A stretch of 64,000 nucleotides of DNA from Palsa-883 sp963826975. GTDB lineage: Bacteria > Pseudomonadota > Alphaproteobacteria > Acetobacterales > Acetobacteraceae. The position numbers and the translations under genes were made by a program. Below the pieces are notes generated by a model. That model was not told where the DNA came from and ran no database searches. It worked only from the letters and a program-made list of their open reading frames with translations. The stretch spans positions 248,001-312,000 of the forward strand of contig CAWGZJ010000012.1 of assembly GCA_963826975.1 (NCBI GenBank), given 5' to 3'. Below, piece by piece: positions 27,700 through 36,411 of this stretch; within the stretch, counting starts at the first letter, position 1; every line of letters begins with the position of its first letter.

Positions 27700-29889
27700 A
27701 TGTCTCTACTGAATGATTTCCGTGTTGTTCAGGTCGGCGAAGGTCTCGCGGCGGCCGTTTGTGGGCGTCTGCTTGCCGATCTTGGCGCCAGCGTGATCCG
27801 CGTGGACCCGGGTACCAATTCGGATGCCTCGGCACCGCTTGCGGCGTATCTGAACCACGGCAAAGGAATTCTCGTTGAAGCCGCTGCGCGTAAGGCCCTG
27901 TTACGGGCCGACTTGATCGTCTGCGAAGGCGGCCCGGCAGCGCTACGCGACCGGCACCAAAGCGTCGACGACATCCGCGGGATCAACGCGGCCGCGCCGC
28001 TGGTGCTTATCTCGCCGTTTGGCCAAACCGGGCCGCTCGCGGATCAACCTGCGACCGACCTGACACTGTTCTACGCCAGTGGCATTGCCCATCTGCTGAC
28101 CGGCCAGGTGGATGACCTGGCGGAGCCGCCGATCCGTCCGGTCGGCGAACAATCCACGTTCATCGGTGGGATCGCCGCCGCCTGTGCCGGGATGCACGCG
28201 GTGTTGTCGGCGGAACCCGGCGCGGTAATCGACGTTTCGATCCACGACGCACTTGCCACGCTGGCGATGACCGAGCTTGCCCGCGCCGGGCAGGGGGGCA
28301 AAAGTCGGCCGCGCAAACGCCTGACCGACGGCAATGGCGCCACAGTCTGCATCCTGCCGGCGCGCGACGGCTACGCGGCGATCTCGCCGCGCGAGGATCG
28401 GCAATGGGCGTCTTGGCTCGCGGCGATGGGGTCGCCCGATTGGGGTGGTGACCCGCGCTTCGCCAGCAAGGCCGGCCGCATCGCCAAATGGGACGCGTTG
28501 CATGCACTGATGTCGGTTTGGAGCCGCCAACACGACAAGCAGACCATCGCCGACATTGCGCAGAAGGCGCATGTGCCAAGCTTTCCGCTGCGCGAACCGG
28601 CGGAACAACTGGGTTCCGCACAGCTCGTACATCGCGGCTTCTATCGGCCGCTCGCGCTCGGCGATCGCACGGTTCAGGCGCCCGGGCCACCGTTCGGTGT
28701 GCGCATCACCCCGGGTGCGCGCGCGGCCACCGACAGCAAGGATCGCGGGCGCGGACCGATGCCGCTGTCCGGCATTCGCGTGCTGGACTTCAGTTGGGTG
28801 ATCGCCGGTCCGACGACCACGCGCTACCTCGCCGCGATGGGCGCCGAGGTGATCAAGGTCGAGGCACCGGGTCGCGGCGATCCCGGTCGCGCAACGGAAC
28901 TGCACAGTGTGTTGGGTCAGGCCAAATGCGGCATCGTCCTCGATCTGAAGCAGCAGGCAGCGGTCGAGGCCGCACGTGCGCTGGCGGCAAAGTCCGACGT
29001 GCTGGTTGAGAATTTCGCCACCGGCGTGATGGATCGGCTCGGTCTCGGCGCCGAGGCGCTGCGGGCAATCAATCCCGATCTGCTCTATATCTCGGCCTCC
29101 GGCCTTGGGCGAACCGGCCCGGAGTCGCAGGCCGTCGCCTACGGTACGCTGCTGCAATGCTACGCCGGCTTCGCTGGGTTGAACCGCCATCCCGATGTGC
29201 CGCCGCGCGTTGGCCTGGCATGGCTGGACCCGATGTGTGGCCTGATGCTTGCGTTCGTCGTTGCGGCCGCGATCTGGCAACGCCAGCGCACGGGTGCCGC
29301 GGCCCGCGTCGATTTCTCGATGCTCGAGGCGATGCTGTGGACGATGGCCGAGCCGCTGCTGGCGGCCCAGCTTGGCACGCCGCCCCAACCGCGCGGTAAC
29401 CAATCCGATCACTGCGTCCCGCATGGTGCCTATCGTTGCGCCGGCGACGACGAATGGGTGAGTGTCGTCGTTCGTAACGACGATGAGTGGCGGCGATTGT
29501 GCGGGATCGTTCCGCCATTGTCGGCCATGGTGGGATCGGGCATTGCCGACCGCCGGGGCCAGCGCGCGGTGATCGATGATGCCTTGTCCGCCTGGATGCT
29601 CTCGCGTGATGCGCGGTCTACCGCGGACGAATTGATGCGCGTTGGGATTCCCGCCGCGGCGCTCGCCACCTCACGTGACCTTGTCGAAAGCTGCCATCTG
29701 CGCGAGCGCGGCTTCTGGGACGTGCACGGGACTGGGGTTTTGCCTGGTCTGCCGTGGCGCGCGAGTTTTGGGCGAACTACCGGCTCCGCGCCCGGTCTTG
29801 GCGCCAATACCGAAATGGTTCTGGCGGACGTGCTCGATCTGTCGCCAGCACAGATCGAGGCACTGCGCGCTACCGGCGCGCTCGGATAG
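27700..29889 (+). CDS. double-domain family III CoA-transferase (CaiB/BaiF)
   Basis: This 729-residue protein fuses two CaiB/BaiF units, about residues 1-345 and 355-729. The second has the classic opening PLSGIRVLDFSWVIAGPTTTRYL, VIKVEAPGRGDPGR, DVLVENFATGVMDRLG and the Asp in AWLDPMCG near the usual catalytic position. The first half keeps the fold pattern (ADLGASVIRVDPG, LVLISPFGQTGPL) but is shorter and more divergent. It moves CoA between carboxylates. The gene diverges from the RidA-fusion gene across a 250-bp promoter region. Confidence 0.88.
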   Translation: MSLLNDFRVVQVGEGLAAAVCGRLLADLGASVIRVDPGTNSDASAPLAAYLNHGKGILVEAAARKALLRADLIVCEGGPAALRDRHQSVDDIRGINAAAPLVLISPFGQTGPLADQPATDLTLFYASGIAHLLTGQVDDLAEPPIRPVGEQSTFIGGIAAACAGMHAVLSAEPGAVIDVSIHDALATLAMTELARAGQGGKSRPRKRLTDGNGATVCILPARDGYAAISPREDRQWASWLAAMGSPDWGGDPRFASKAGRIAKWDALHALMSVWSRQHDKQTIADIAQKAHVPSFPLREPAEQLGSAQLVHRGFYRPLALGDRTVQAPGPPFGVRITPGARAATDSKDRGRGPMPLSGIRVLDFSWVIAGPTTTRYLAAMGAEVIKVEAPGRGDPGRATELHSVLGQAKCGIVLDLKQQAAVEAARALAAKSDVLVENFATGVMDRLGLGAEALRAINPDLLYISASGLGRTGPESQAVAYGTLLQCYAGFAGLNRHPDVPPRVGLAWLDPMCGLMLAFVVAAAIWQRQRTGAAARVDFSMLEAMLWTMAEPLLAAQLGTPPQPRGNQSDHCVPHGAYRCAGDDEWVSVVVRNDDEWRRLCGIVPPLSAMVGSGIADRRGQRAVIDDALSAWMLSRDARSTADELMRVGIPAAALATSRDLVESCHLRERGFWDVHGTGVLPGLPWRASFGRTTGSAPGLGANTEMVLADVLDLSPAQIEALRATGALG

Positions 29890-30086
29890 TGGGAGATCGG
29901 GCGCGAACCCTCGCGCTATGGACTGGCCCAACATGCAGCCGTCACCGTCATGGGCGGACTTGATCTGACCATCCTCGCACCGCCGGCGGGGGGCAGATGG
30001 CCGGACCAAGGCCAGACCATAGCGGTCTAGCAACGGCGCCAAGTTAAAATGAGACTTGCTGCTCCTGCGCGGCACCATCCTACAAC

Positions 30087-30866
30087 TTACGTTCCCGTAT
30101 GGCAGCAGGCGTCCGCGTCCTCGGGGGCCACGTACCGCCCGGTGGAGTCGACAAAGCCACCGTCGCCGTACTTGTCGTGGTGCCGCACCCAGTCGGTCAT
30201 GTTGCCATTGATGGTCTCCTCGCGGCCTTTCGGTGTGATATCGAGGTAGTGGTAGGTGCCAAGGTGCATTTCGCCACCGCGGCCGAATGAGGAATAGGTG
30301 TGGAAGACGTCCCCGGCGGCGTTTTTGTAGAATACGCTCCGGCCGGACATTTCCTCGCTCATGAAAGGGCGGTCGTCGTAGTTGTAGTACATCTCGCCGG
30401 TCGCCCTCTGCTCTGGCGTGAACGACACGTGGAAGTCGTAGTTGAAGTCGTTGCCGAGTGACGAGACCCATTTGAAGCGCCAGCCCATGCGTCGCCTGAA
30501 GGCGTCTATCTTGGGAAATGGCGCGCGCGACACCGCGATATAGGTCACATCATGATGCTCGAGGTGTGCCAATGCGCCACCGACATGATCGGACTCGAAC
30601 GAGCAGCCGACGCAGCCCTCGGGCCAGTCTGGGCCGAACATGAAATGTTTGACGATCAGTTGGCTGCGCCCGTCGAACAGGTCCGCCAGCGTCTGCTTGC
30701 CGCGTGGGCCGTCGAAGACGTAGGGTTTTTCCACCTTGACCCAGGGCAGGGCGCGGCGTTCGGCGCTCAATTGGTCGCGCAGGCGGGTGAGTTCCTTTTC
30801 TTTGGTCAGCAGTTGCTTGCGCGCGGCTAACCACTCGTCACGCGGTACGATTTGGGGCTGTTGCAT
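30087..30866 (-). CDS. DUF899 family thioredoxin-fold protein
   Basis: The 259-residue protein begins MQQPQIVPRDEWLAARKQLL and contains HFMFGPDWPEGCVGCSFESDH and YYNYDDRPF, typical of DUF899. The family has a thioredoxin-like core with a CxxC-type pair (GCVGC) and unknown substrates. It lies downstream of an ArsR/SRPBCC pair on the same strand, a frequent trio in Proteobacteria, which suggests shared regulation. Confidence 0.9.
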   Translation of the reverse strand: MQQPQIVPRDEWLAARKQLLTKEKELTRLRDQLSAERRALPWVKVEKPYVFDGPRGKQTLADLFDGRSQLIVKHFMFGPDWPEGCVGCSFESDHVGGALAHLEHHDVTYIAVSRAPFPKIDAFRRRMGWRFKWVSSLGNDFNYDFHVSFTPEQRATGEMYYNYDDRPFMSEEMSGRSVFYKNAAGDVFHTYSSFGRGGEMHLGTYHYLDITPKGREETINGNMTDWVRHHDKYGDGGFVDSTGRYVAPEDADACCHTGT

Positions 30867-31001
30867 GATCTGGTCTCCGTTGTGTGCAGAACCGATGGGG
30901 CGGATGAGCGGGGGCGTGACCCGTCTTTCGTCTGTCGTTCGGTGCGCTGGGGAGTGGCGGATTGCGCTGCGCCTATCCGCCTTACGTTCTATGTGCGTCG
31001 G

Positions 31002-31472
31002 TCATTCCGTCGTTATGTAGTTGGCGAAACGTTCCAGGCAGCTTGTCCAGCCGCGCCGGTGGTCGTCGCGTCCCTCGACGGTCTCGAATAGTGCCTGGTG
31101 GAGCGTCAGCTTCGTTTTGATGCCGTGCTCGGTGAGCGTTACCGTCGTCAGCAATTCGTGGCCGGGATTGCCCGCCCCATCCTCCCAGGCAAAGCTGAAG
31201 ACGATCCGCTCAGGTGCCACGATTTCCCGGTAGACGCCGCGCTTCCAGTGGTCGGTCCCCGCGGGAGAACGCATGCAGAAGCGAAACTTTCCGCCAGGCC
31301 TTATGTCCATGTCGCAGAAGGTCGTGGTGAAACCTTGCGGCCCCCACCAGCGCGCGACTTGCTCGGGCTCGGTCCATGCCTTGAACACGAGACGGCGCGG
31401 GGCATCGATGACGCGCGTGACGACAAGCTGTCGTTGTGTCGTGTCTTCTGCGACGTCAATTGTTGCGGCCAC
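31002..31472 (-). CDS. SRPBCC (AHSA1/START-like) domain protein
   Basis: This 156-residue ligand-binding fold protein has LVVTRVIDAPRRLVFKAWTEPEQVARWWGP, the AHSA1-type opening, and the following CDMDIRPGGKFRF strand pair. It overlaps the ArsR gene upstream by 17 bases, so the two are translationally coupled. In this common pair the ArsR-type repressor controls the SRPBCC gene. The ligand is unknown. Confidence 0.9.
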   Translation of the reverse strand: MAATIDVAEDTTQRQLVVTRVIDAPRRLVFKAWTEPEQVARWWGPQGFTTTFCDMDIRPGGKFRFCMRSPAGTDHWKRGVYREIVAPERIVFSFAWEDGAGNPGHELLTTVTLTEHGIKTKLTLHQALFETVEGRDDHRRGWTSCLERFANYITTE

Positions 31473-31806
31473 GTTGCTTCCCCTTCCCTTGCAGATCCTT
31501 CAGATAATCCTCCAGGCGATCGAAGCTCTCGTCCCAGAAACGGCGGTAATGCTCCAGCCAATCCGCGGCGCCCTTGAGTGGCCCCGGGTCGAGCCGGCAC
31601 GGCCGCCACTGCGCCTCGCGCCCACGCACGATCAGGCCCGCGCGTTCCAGCACCTTGAGGTGCTTGGAAATGCCGGGAAGGCTCATGGCGAAAGGCTCCG
31701 CCAGTTCGGTGACCGAGGCCTCGCCCGAGGCGAGACGCGCCAGGATCGCGCGCCGTGTGGGGTCGGCGAGGGCGGCAAACGTACGATTGAGACGGTCGGG
31801 CGCCAT
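31456..31806 (-). CDS. ArsR-family transcriptional regulator
   Basis: The 116-residue winged-helix regulator has FAALADPTRRAILARLASGEASVTELAEPFAM followed by the recognition helix LPGISKHLKVLERAGLI. There is no cysteine pair for metal binding, as usual for the ArsR members paired with SRPBCC genes. It is first in a likely operon with the SRPBCC gene and perhaps the DUF899 gene. An inverted repeat lies 9 bases upstream of its start and is probably its own operator. Confidence 0.92.
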   Translation of the reverse strand: MAPDRLNRTFAALADPTRRAILARLASGEASVTELAEPFAMSLPGISKHLKVLERAGLIVRGREAQWRPCRLDPGPLKGAADWLEHYRRFWDESFDRLEDYLKDLQGKGKQRGRNN

Positions 31807-31815
31807 GCGTTAATG

Positions 31816-31827
31816 AACCAGTTGGTT
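31816..31827. promoter_or_regulatory. probable ArsR operator
   Basis: AACCA-GT-TGGTT is a perfect inverted repeat with a 2-base spacer, just upstream of the ArsR gene start (31806). A further half-site GGTTAA lies near 31840. An AT-rich stretch around it could hold the -10 element. Autoregulation is inferred. Confidence 0.55.
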
Positions 31828-31970
31828 ATTTATATTTATGGTTAAATACGGCTGTTGCCGACGGCTGTCAAGCGACCCGTGATCACGCTGTCGTCATTGC
31901 TGCGGGGGAGCGATACTTCAACGCCGCGACCCGCCCTGCCGGCGTGGAAGAGCCCGCGAAGCGGATCAAC

Positions 31971-32049
31971 GGTGAGGGTGCATGCGGGACGACCCTCACC
32001 CGCGTCGCAAGTGCTCCGCGACCTCTCCCGCGAAAGGGCGGGCGAGGTG
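31971..32049. repeat. partial copy of the palindromic intergenic repeat
   Basis: GGTGAGGGT pairs with ACCCTCACC, followed by a degenerate right arm (CCTCTCCCGCGAAAGGGCGGGCGAGG). It is related to the full copy at 8238-8365 but lacks a matching left arm. Confidence 0.6.
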
Positions 32050-32078
32050 TACACGGTTCGGGTCAGCCTGAACTTTCT

Positions 32079-33011
32079 CTAGAACTCGCCGCTACGATAC
32101 GCCTCGTTCAGGCGTTTGGCATCGTCCGCCGATGGTTCATCCCATGCCTCGCCGCGCCGACGTAGCGCGCCGGTGAAGTCGGGCTTGCGCTTCTCGTTGA
32201 ACGCACGGCGCCCTTCCTCGCCGTCCGTTGTCACCTGGATCAGCAGGTTGTTGATCAGGTTCTGCACATGCCACGCCTGATCGGTCGGCAAATCGCCGAA
32301 CCGGACCACGAACTCTTTCATCATGCGCACCGCCACCGGCGGCAGGGATACGATGTGGCGTGCCATCGCCTCGGCACGCGCCAACAGTTGCGCATGCGGC
32401 ACGACCTCGTTGACCAGCCCGATGCGCAATGCCTCCGCCGCATCGAACGGCTCATCGGTCAGCAGGATCTTCATTGCGTCGATGTAGCGAAGCTGCTTGA
32501 TCAGCAGGCTGGCGCCCGGCCCATGGCCCACCCAGCCCTGCGTGGTCAACGCGAATTTGAACCGCGCATTCTCCGCGCTGGCGATACGGATATCGGTCGA
32601 GGCCAGCAGCATGTAGAGTCCCGCGCCCGCCGCCCATCCGTTCACCGCCGCGATCACCGGTTTCCAGACCCGTGGATAGTGGTCACCCATCCGCCCGTCC
32701 GCGCCGGTCTTCTGGCCGTGCACCGTGCCGGCCAGCGGCCAGAAAATGCGCTGCGTGCGCAGATACTCCCGCTCCTGCTCGGTGATGTTCTCGCGTGGCG
32801 CCAGATTGTGGCCGCCGCAGAAATGCCGAGTCCCCGCGCCGGTCACGATGGCGCAGCGGATATCCCGATCTTCCCACAGATCTATCCAGGCCTCCGAGAT
32901 CTCGTCCGAGGTCTGCTTGTCGAAGATGTTGGCCTTGTCCGGGTTGTTCAGCGTGATGTAGGCAACCCCGTCGCGTTTTGCGTAATCGATGGCCACCTGA
33001 TTGTCCTCCAC
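32079..33011 (-). CDS. enoyl-CoA hydratase/isomerase family protein
   Basis: This 310-residue crotonase has VAYITLNNPDKANIFDKQTSDEI at its N-terminus, the oxyanion segment HFCGGHNL and GWAAGAGLYMLLAS. The region aligned with the usual first catalytic glutamate (LTTQGWVGHGPG) has none, so hydration is not assured. It is longer than simple hydratases (about 260 residues) by an inserted loop around residues 85-115. A NIPSNAP-domain gene lies upstream on the same strand. Confidence 0.85.
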   Translation of the reverse strand: MEDNQVAIDYAKRDGVAYITLNNPDKANIFDKQTSDEISEAWIDLWEDRDIRCAIVTGAGTRHFCGGHNLAPRENITEQEREYLRTQRIFWPLAGTVHGQKTGADGRMGDHYPRVWKPVIAAVNGWAAGAGLYMLLASTDIRIASAENARFKFALTTQGWVGHGPGASLLIKQLRYIDAMKILLTDEPFDAAEALRIGLVNEVVPHAQLLARAEAMARHIVSLPPVAVRMMKEFVVRFGDLPTDQAWHVQNLINNLLIQVTTDGEEGRRAFNEKRKPDFTGALRRRGEAWDEPSADDAKRLNEAYRSGEF

Positions 33012-33081
33012 TGGCCCCGGGGCGTCGCAGCATCAGGCGGGCCGGGCTCGCGTCGCGCGATGCCCGACCCGCCCGCGCACC

Positions 33082-33405
33082 CTACTGCACCGTTGACTTC
33101 GGTGTCGGAATGATCCGGGTGATAACGTTGCCGGGACGATCCAGATACTCCGGCACGCGCGGCGCAATCTCAGTCTTCCAGTATTCCGTTTCGTAGACTG
33201 CCTTGTAGAGCGCCTCACGCTGCGCCTCGCTCTCGAAACGACGCAACCAGATGTAAACCAACTCGTCCGTCTCACCGCGGAAGCTACCGCAGATTACCAT
33301 GCCCTTGGCCACCTGGAAGGGGATGATCTCCTCCTCCATGATCTTGATCCAGCCGTCCAGCATGCCCGGCCGGACCTTGTATTGGCGAAGCTCGTAGAAT
33401 GCCAT
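33082..33405 (-). CDS. NIPSNAP family protein
   Basis: The 107-residue protein begins MAFYELRQYKVRPGMLDGWIK and contains EEEIIPFQVAKGMVICGSF and VYIWLRRFESEAQREALYKAVY, the pattern of the small dimeric ferredoxin-like NIPSNAP domain. The function is unknown. It sits 70 bases upstream of the crotonase gene and is probably its operon partner. Confidence 0.88.
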   Translation of the reverse strand: MAFYELRQYKVRPGMLDGWIKIMEEEIIPFQVAKGMVICGSFRGETDELVYIWLRRFESEAQREALYKAVYETEYWKTEIAPRVPEYLDRPGNVITRIIPTPKSTVQ

Positions 33406-33604
33406 TGGTTCTGTCTCCTGTCAGATAGGGTTCGCGCGTGACTGCGACTGACAGCATGATCGCGATCGGGCCGTTCGGGCAAGAGTGCGACACCACTCAC
33501 CTCGGTTCGGCGTCATCGCATCGACGCTTGTTGCACATCACGAACCCCTTTACCGTCCCGCGGGGAACCGCGCGGCGCCGAACCGCACATGTCCGTAAGA
33601 GCGC

Positions 33605-35443
33605 ATGGGAATGCAACGACGCCGTTTCGTCCGTACTCTGGCATCGGCTTCGCTGCTGGCCTGCGCCGCACCTCGAATCGGGGCGGCCGCCTCCACCGCG
33701 CCGACACCCAACACGTCCGCATCCCGTGTCCGTCCCGGTGATCCGGCATGGCCATCCGCCGCCGCATGGGACAGGCTGCGCCAGCAGACCGGAGGACGGC
33801 TGATCCAGGTGCGCTCGCCTTTGGACGTCTGCCGGGATGCGCCGGTAGGCACCGCTTGCCGCGATCACTTCCGCGAACTGAAGAACCCCTACTACATCGG
33901 TGACGACGTCGCCCTGACCCAGACCACCGGCTGGGTCGATGCGTGGACCTCGCAGCCGAGTGCGTATGCCGTGGCGGCGGAGAGCTCTGCCGACGTTGCG
34001 GCCGCGGTCGATTTTGCCCGCGACAACAATTTGCGGTTGGTCATCAAGGGCGGCGGCCACTCCTATCTCGGCGCCTCCAACGCGCCCGACTCGTTACTGA
34101 TCTGGACGCGCGGGATGAAGGCGATCGCATTGCACGATGCCTTCGTCCCGCAGGGCTGCGAGGGACGGCTGGCGCCGGTTCCGGCAGTCACGGTCGGGGC
34201 CGGCGCGATCTGGATGCACACCTACAACGCAGTGACCACCCAGGGCGGCCGCTACGTGCAGGGCGGCGGCTGTGGCACGGTCGGGGTCGCCGGGCTGGTC
34301 CTGGGCGGCGGCTTCGGCAGCTATTCGAAGAATTACGGCACCGCCGCCGCGTCCCTGCTGGAAGCCGAGATCGTTACCGCCGATGGGGCGATCCGCATTG
34401 CCAACGCCTGCTCACATCCTGACCTGTTCTGGGCGTTGCGGGGCGGCGGTGGCGGAACCTTCGGGGTCGTTACGCGGCTGACGCTGCGCACGCACGAGCT
34501 GCCGGAGCTGTTCGGTTTCGTCGGCGCCGGTATCCATGCCACGTCCGATGCCGCGTTCCGCCGCCTGATCGGCCGCTTCGTCGATTTCTACGCCGACGAC
34601 CTGATGAACCCGCACTGGGGCGAGATCGTCAACATCCGCGCTGGTCGGCGGCTCGACATCAACATGGCCTCGCAAGGGCTGGATGACAAGCAGGCAGAGG
34701 CGATCTGGCAGCCCTTCCTGCGCTGGGTTGCCGACCCGGTGAACGAGTGCAGTTTCGCTATGCCTGCGGTAATCCGCAGCGGTCCCGCGCGGCATCGCTG
34801 GGATCCGGCGTTCCTGAAGGCCCGTTTGCCCGGCGCGGTGCTGTCCGATAGTCGTCCCGGCGCGGCGGCCGACAACGTCTTCTGGTCGGCCAATCTGAGC
34901 GAGGCCGGGCATTTCATCCACGGCTACGAATCCGCCTGGTTGCCGGCATCGCTGCTGCGGACCGAGCAGCGCGCGCAGCTTGCCGACGCCCTGTTCGAGG
35001 CGGGCCGGCTGTGGTCGATCGAGCTGCATTTTCAGAAAGGGCTGGCCGGTGCCCCGACCGAGGTCGTCCAAGCCGCGGCTGAGACCGCAACCAATCCCGC
35101 GGTGCGCGATGCATTCGTCCTGGCGATCATCGCCAGCGAGGGCCCGCCGGCTTATCCCGGTCTGCCTGGCTATTCGCCGGATCTGGGCGCGGCGCGACGC
35201 GATGCTGCGCAGATTGGCAAGGCAATGGCGGCGCTGCGGAAGGTCGCCCCCGACTCCGGGGCTTATGTCGCCGAGAGCAGCTTCTTCCAGGCCGACTGGC
35301 AGCGCGCCTATTGGGGCACGAACTACCAGCGCCTGCGCGAGGTGAAGCGGGTCTACGATCCCGACGGCCTGTTCTTTGTCCATCATGGCGTCGGCAGCGA
35401 AGATTGGAGCGAAGATGGCTTCACGCGAATTGCGGGGCATTGA
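33605..35443 (+). CDS. Tat-exported FAD-linked oxidase (BBE-type)
   Basis: This 612-residue flavoprotein has a twin-arginine signal (QRRRFVRTLASASLLACAA). The PCMH-type FAD domain is seen in VIKGGGHSYLGASNAP and GGGCGTVGVAGLVLGGGFG. The C-terminal berberine-bridge-like element is YWGTNYQRLREVKRVYDPDGLF. Relatives oxidise sugars, alcohols or alkaloids with oxygen. The His of GGGHS may bind FAD covalently. An in-frame ATG at 33611 is an alternative start. Confidence 0.87.
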   Translation: MGMQRRRFVRTLASASLLACAAPRIGAAASTAPTPNTSASRVRPGDPAWPSAAAWDRLRQQTGGRLIQVRSPLDVCRDAPVGTACRDHFRELKNPYYIGDDVALTQTTGWVDAWTSQPSAYAVAAESSADVAAAVDFARDNNLRLVIKGGGHSYLGASNAPDSLLIWTRGMKAIALHDAFVPQGCEGRLAPVPAVTVGAGAIWMHTYNAVTTQGGRYVQGGGCGTVGVAGLVLGGGFGSYSKNYGTAAASLLEAEIVTADGAIRIANACSHPDLFWALRGGGGGTFGVVTRLTLRTHELPELFGFVGAGIHATSDAAFRRLIGRFVDFYADDLMNPHWGEIVNIRAGRRLDINMASQGLDDKQAEAIWQPFLRWVADPVNECSFAMPAVIRSGPARHRWDPAFLKARLPGAVLSDSRPGAAADNVFWSANLSEAGHFIHGYESAWLPASLLRTEQRAQLADALFEAGRLWSIELHFQKGLAGAPTEVVQAAAETATNPAVRDAFVLAIIASEGPPAYPGLPGYSPDLGAARRDAAQIGKAMAALRKVAPDSGAYVAESSFFQADWQRAYWGTNYQRLREVKRVYDPDGLFFVHHGVGSEDWSEDGFTRIAGH

Positions 35444-35730
35444 CCGGATTCGCGTAGGAGGTTCGCGGCGACTGCCGCGGAGTCCGTGTCAAACCTTCGC
35501 CGCAACGAAAAAATTCCACCCATTTCCATTGGCGGGACTGTTGGAGGCCGCGGGTATTTCGCTCGCGGGAGGTAGATTGAGCGCACAGGCTCCGGCACTA
35601 GAGTGTCCCGACGCCCTCTCAGACAATGACGTCGTGAATGTCAGGGCGTCTTGGTCGTTCGGCGAAGCCCATCCGACGTTCGACGAACTCGATAATCTGT
35701 GACGTTGTGACGCCGATTTAAGTCGGGCGC

Positions 35731-36411
35731 TCAGGATTCCAGCGCGCCGCCGGCCAGATCCACCACCTTGCGTTCCAGGCTGGCAATCAGCGCCGGCACA
35801 CCGCCCTGCGCCAGCACGCTGCGGAAGTCGGACCGTTGCACCGCCACGCGACTGATCGTGCCATCCAGCAGCACGTCGACGATCTTCCAGGCGCCGGCCT
35901 GCTGGCGCATCACGTAGTCGATGCGGACCGCCTCGCCGCTGGTCGGCACCAGCGTCGTGCTGACCACTTGATCCGCCCCTATCGCGCGCAACGTGGGCGC
36001 GATCTCAAACCGCTCGCCCGCATAGGTATCGAAATTGGCGACGTAGGAGGCGACGGTGAACCGGCGAAACACTTTCGCCAGGCTCACCTGCTGTGCCGCC
36101 TCCAGGTCGCCCCAGCGGAGCCCAACCGAAATGCGAAGAATCGCGGCGAGATCGAACGCATCATCGATCACGGGCGCCAGGGCATGAAACCGATCACGGA
36201 ATGAATTCTGCCGGCCGGCCCGCATCACCGCAACCAGTTCGTCGTTCAGCGCCTGGATCGGCGCGACCACTTCGGCCATCGCCGGGGCAACCAACGGGCT
36301 ATCCCCGGGGGCTGCGTTCAGCGTCCAGCCAATGCGCGGAATCGCAACGAGACCCGCCAGCGCCAAGCCGAGCACCGCGCGGCGGGAAACCGGCCGAATG
36401 ATCGACATCAA
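35731..36411 (-). CDS. MlaC/Ttg2D-family periplasmic lipid carrier (HpnM-like)
   Basis: The 226-residue exported protein has an N-terminal signal (SRRAVLGLALAGLVAIP) and the MlaC-type body: FRDRFHALAPVIDDAFDLAAILR, VFRRFTVASYVANFDTYAGERF and a C-terminal WKIVDVLLDG. MlaC proteins shuttle phospholipid; HpnM is the relative linked to hopanoid clusters. The start overlaps the dxs stop by 4 bases, tying it to isoprenoid synthesis and favouring an HpnM-like role. This is inferred from context. Confidence 0.82.
   Translation of the reverse strand: MMSIIRPVSRRAVLGLALAGLVAIPRIGWTLNAAPGDSPLVAPAMAEVVAPIQALNDELVAVMRAGRQNSFRDRFHALAPVIDDAFDLAAILRISVGLRWGDLEAAQQVSLAKVFRRFTVASYVANFDTYAGERFEIAPTLRAIGADQVVSTTLVPTSGEAVRIDYVMRQQAGAWKIVDVLLDGTISRVAVQRSDFRSVLAQGGVPALIASLERKVVDLAGGALES

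Noticed and set aside
35376..35702. Possible 108-residue plus-strand protein after the FAD oxidase
   Set aside because: It starts inside the oxidase gene in another frame, has no ribosome site and resembles nothing; the region to 35730 is probably noncoding.
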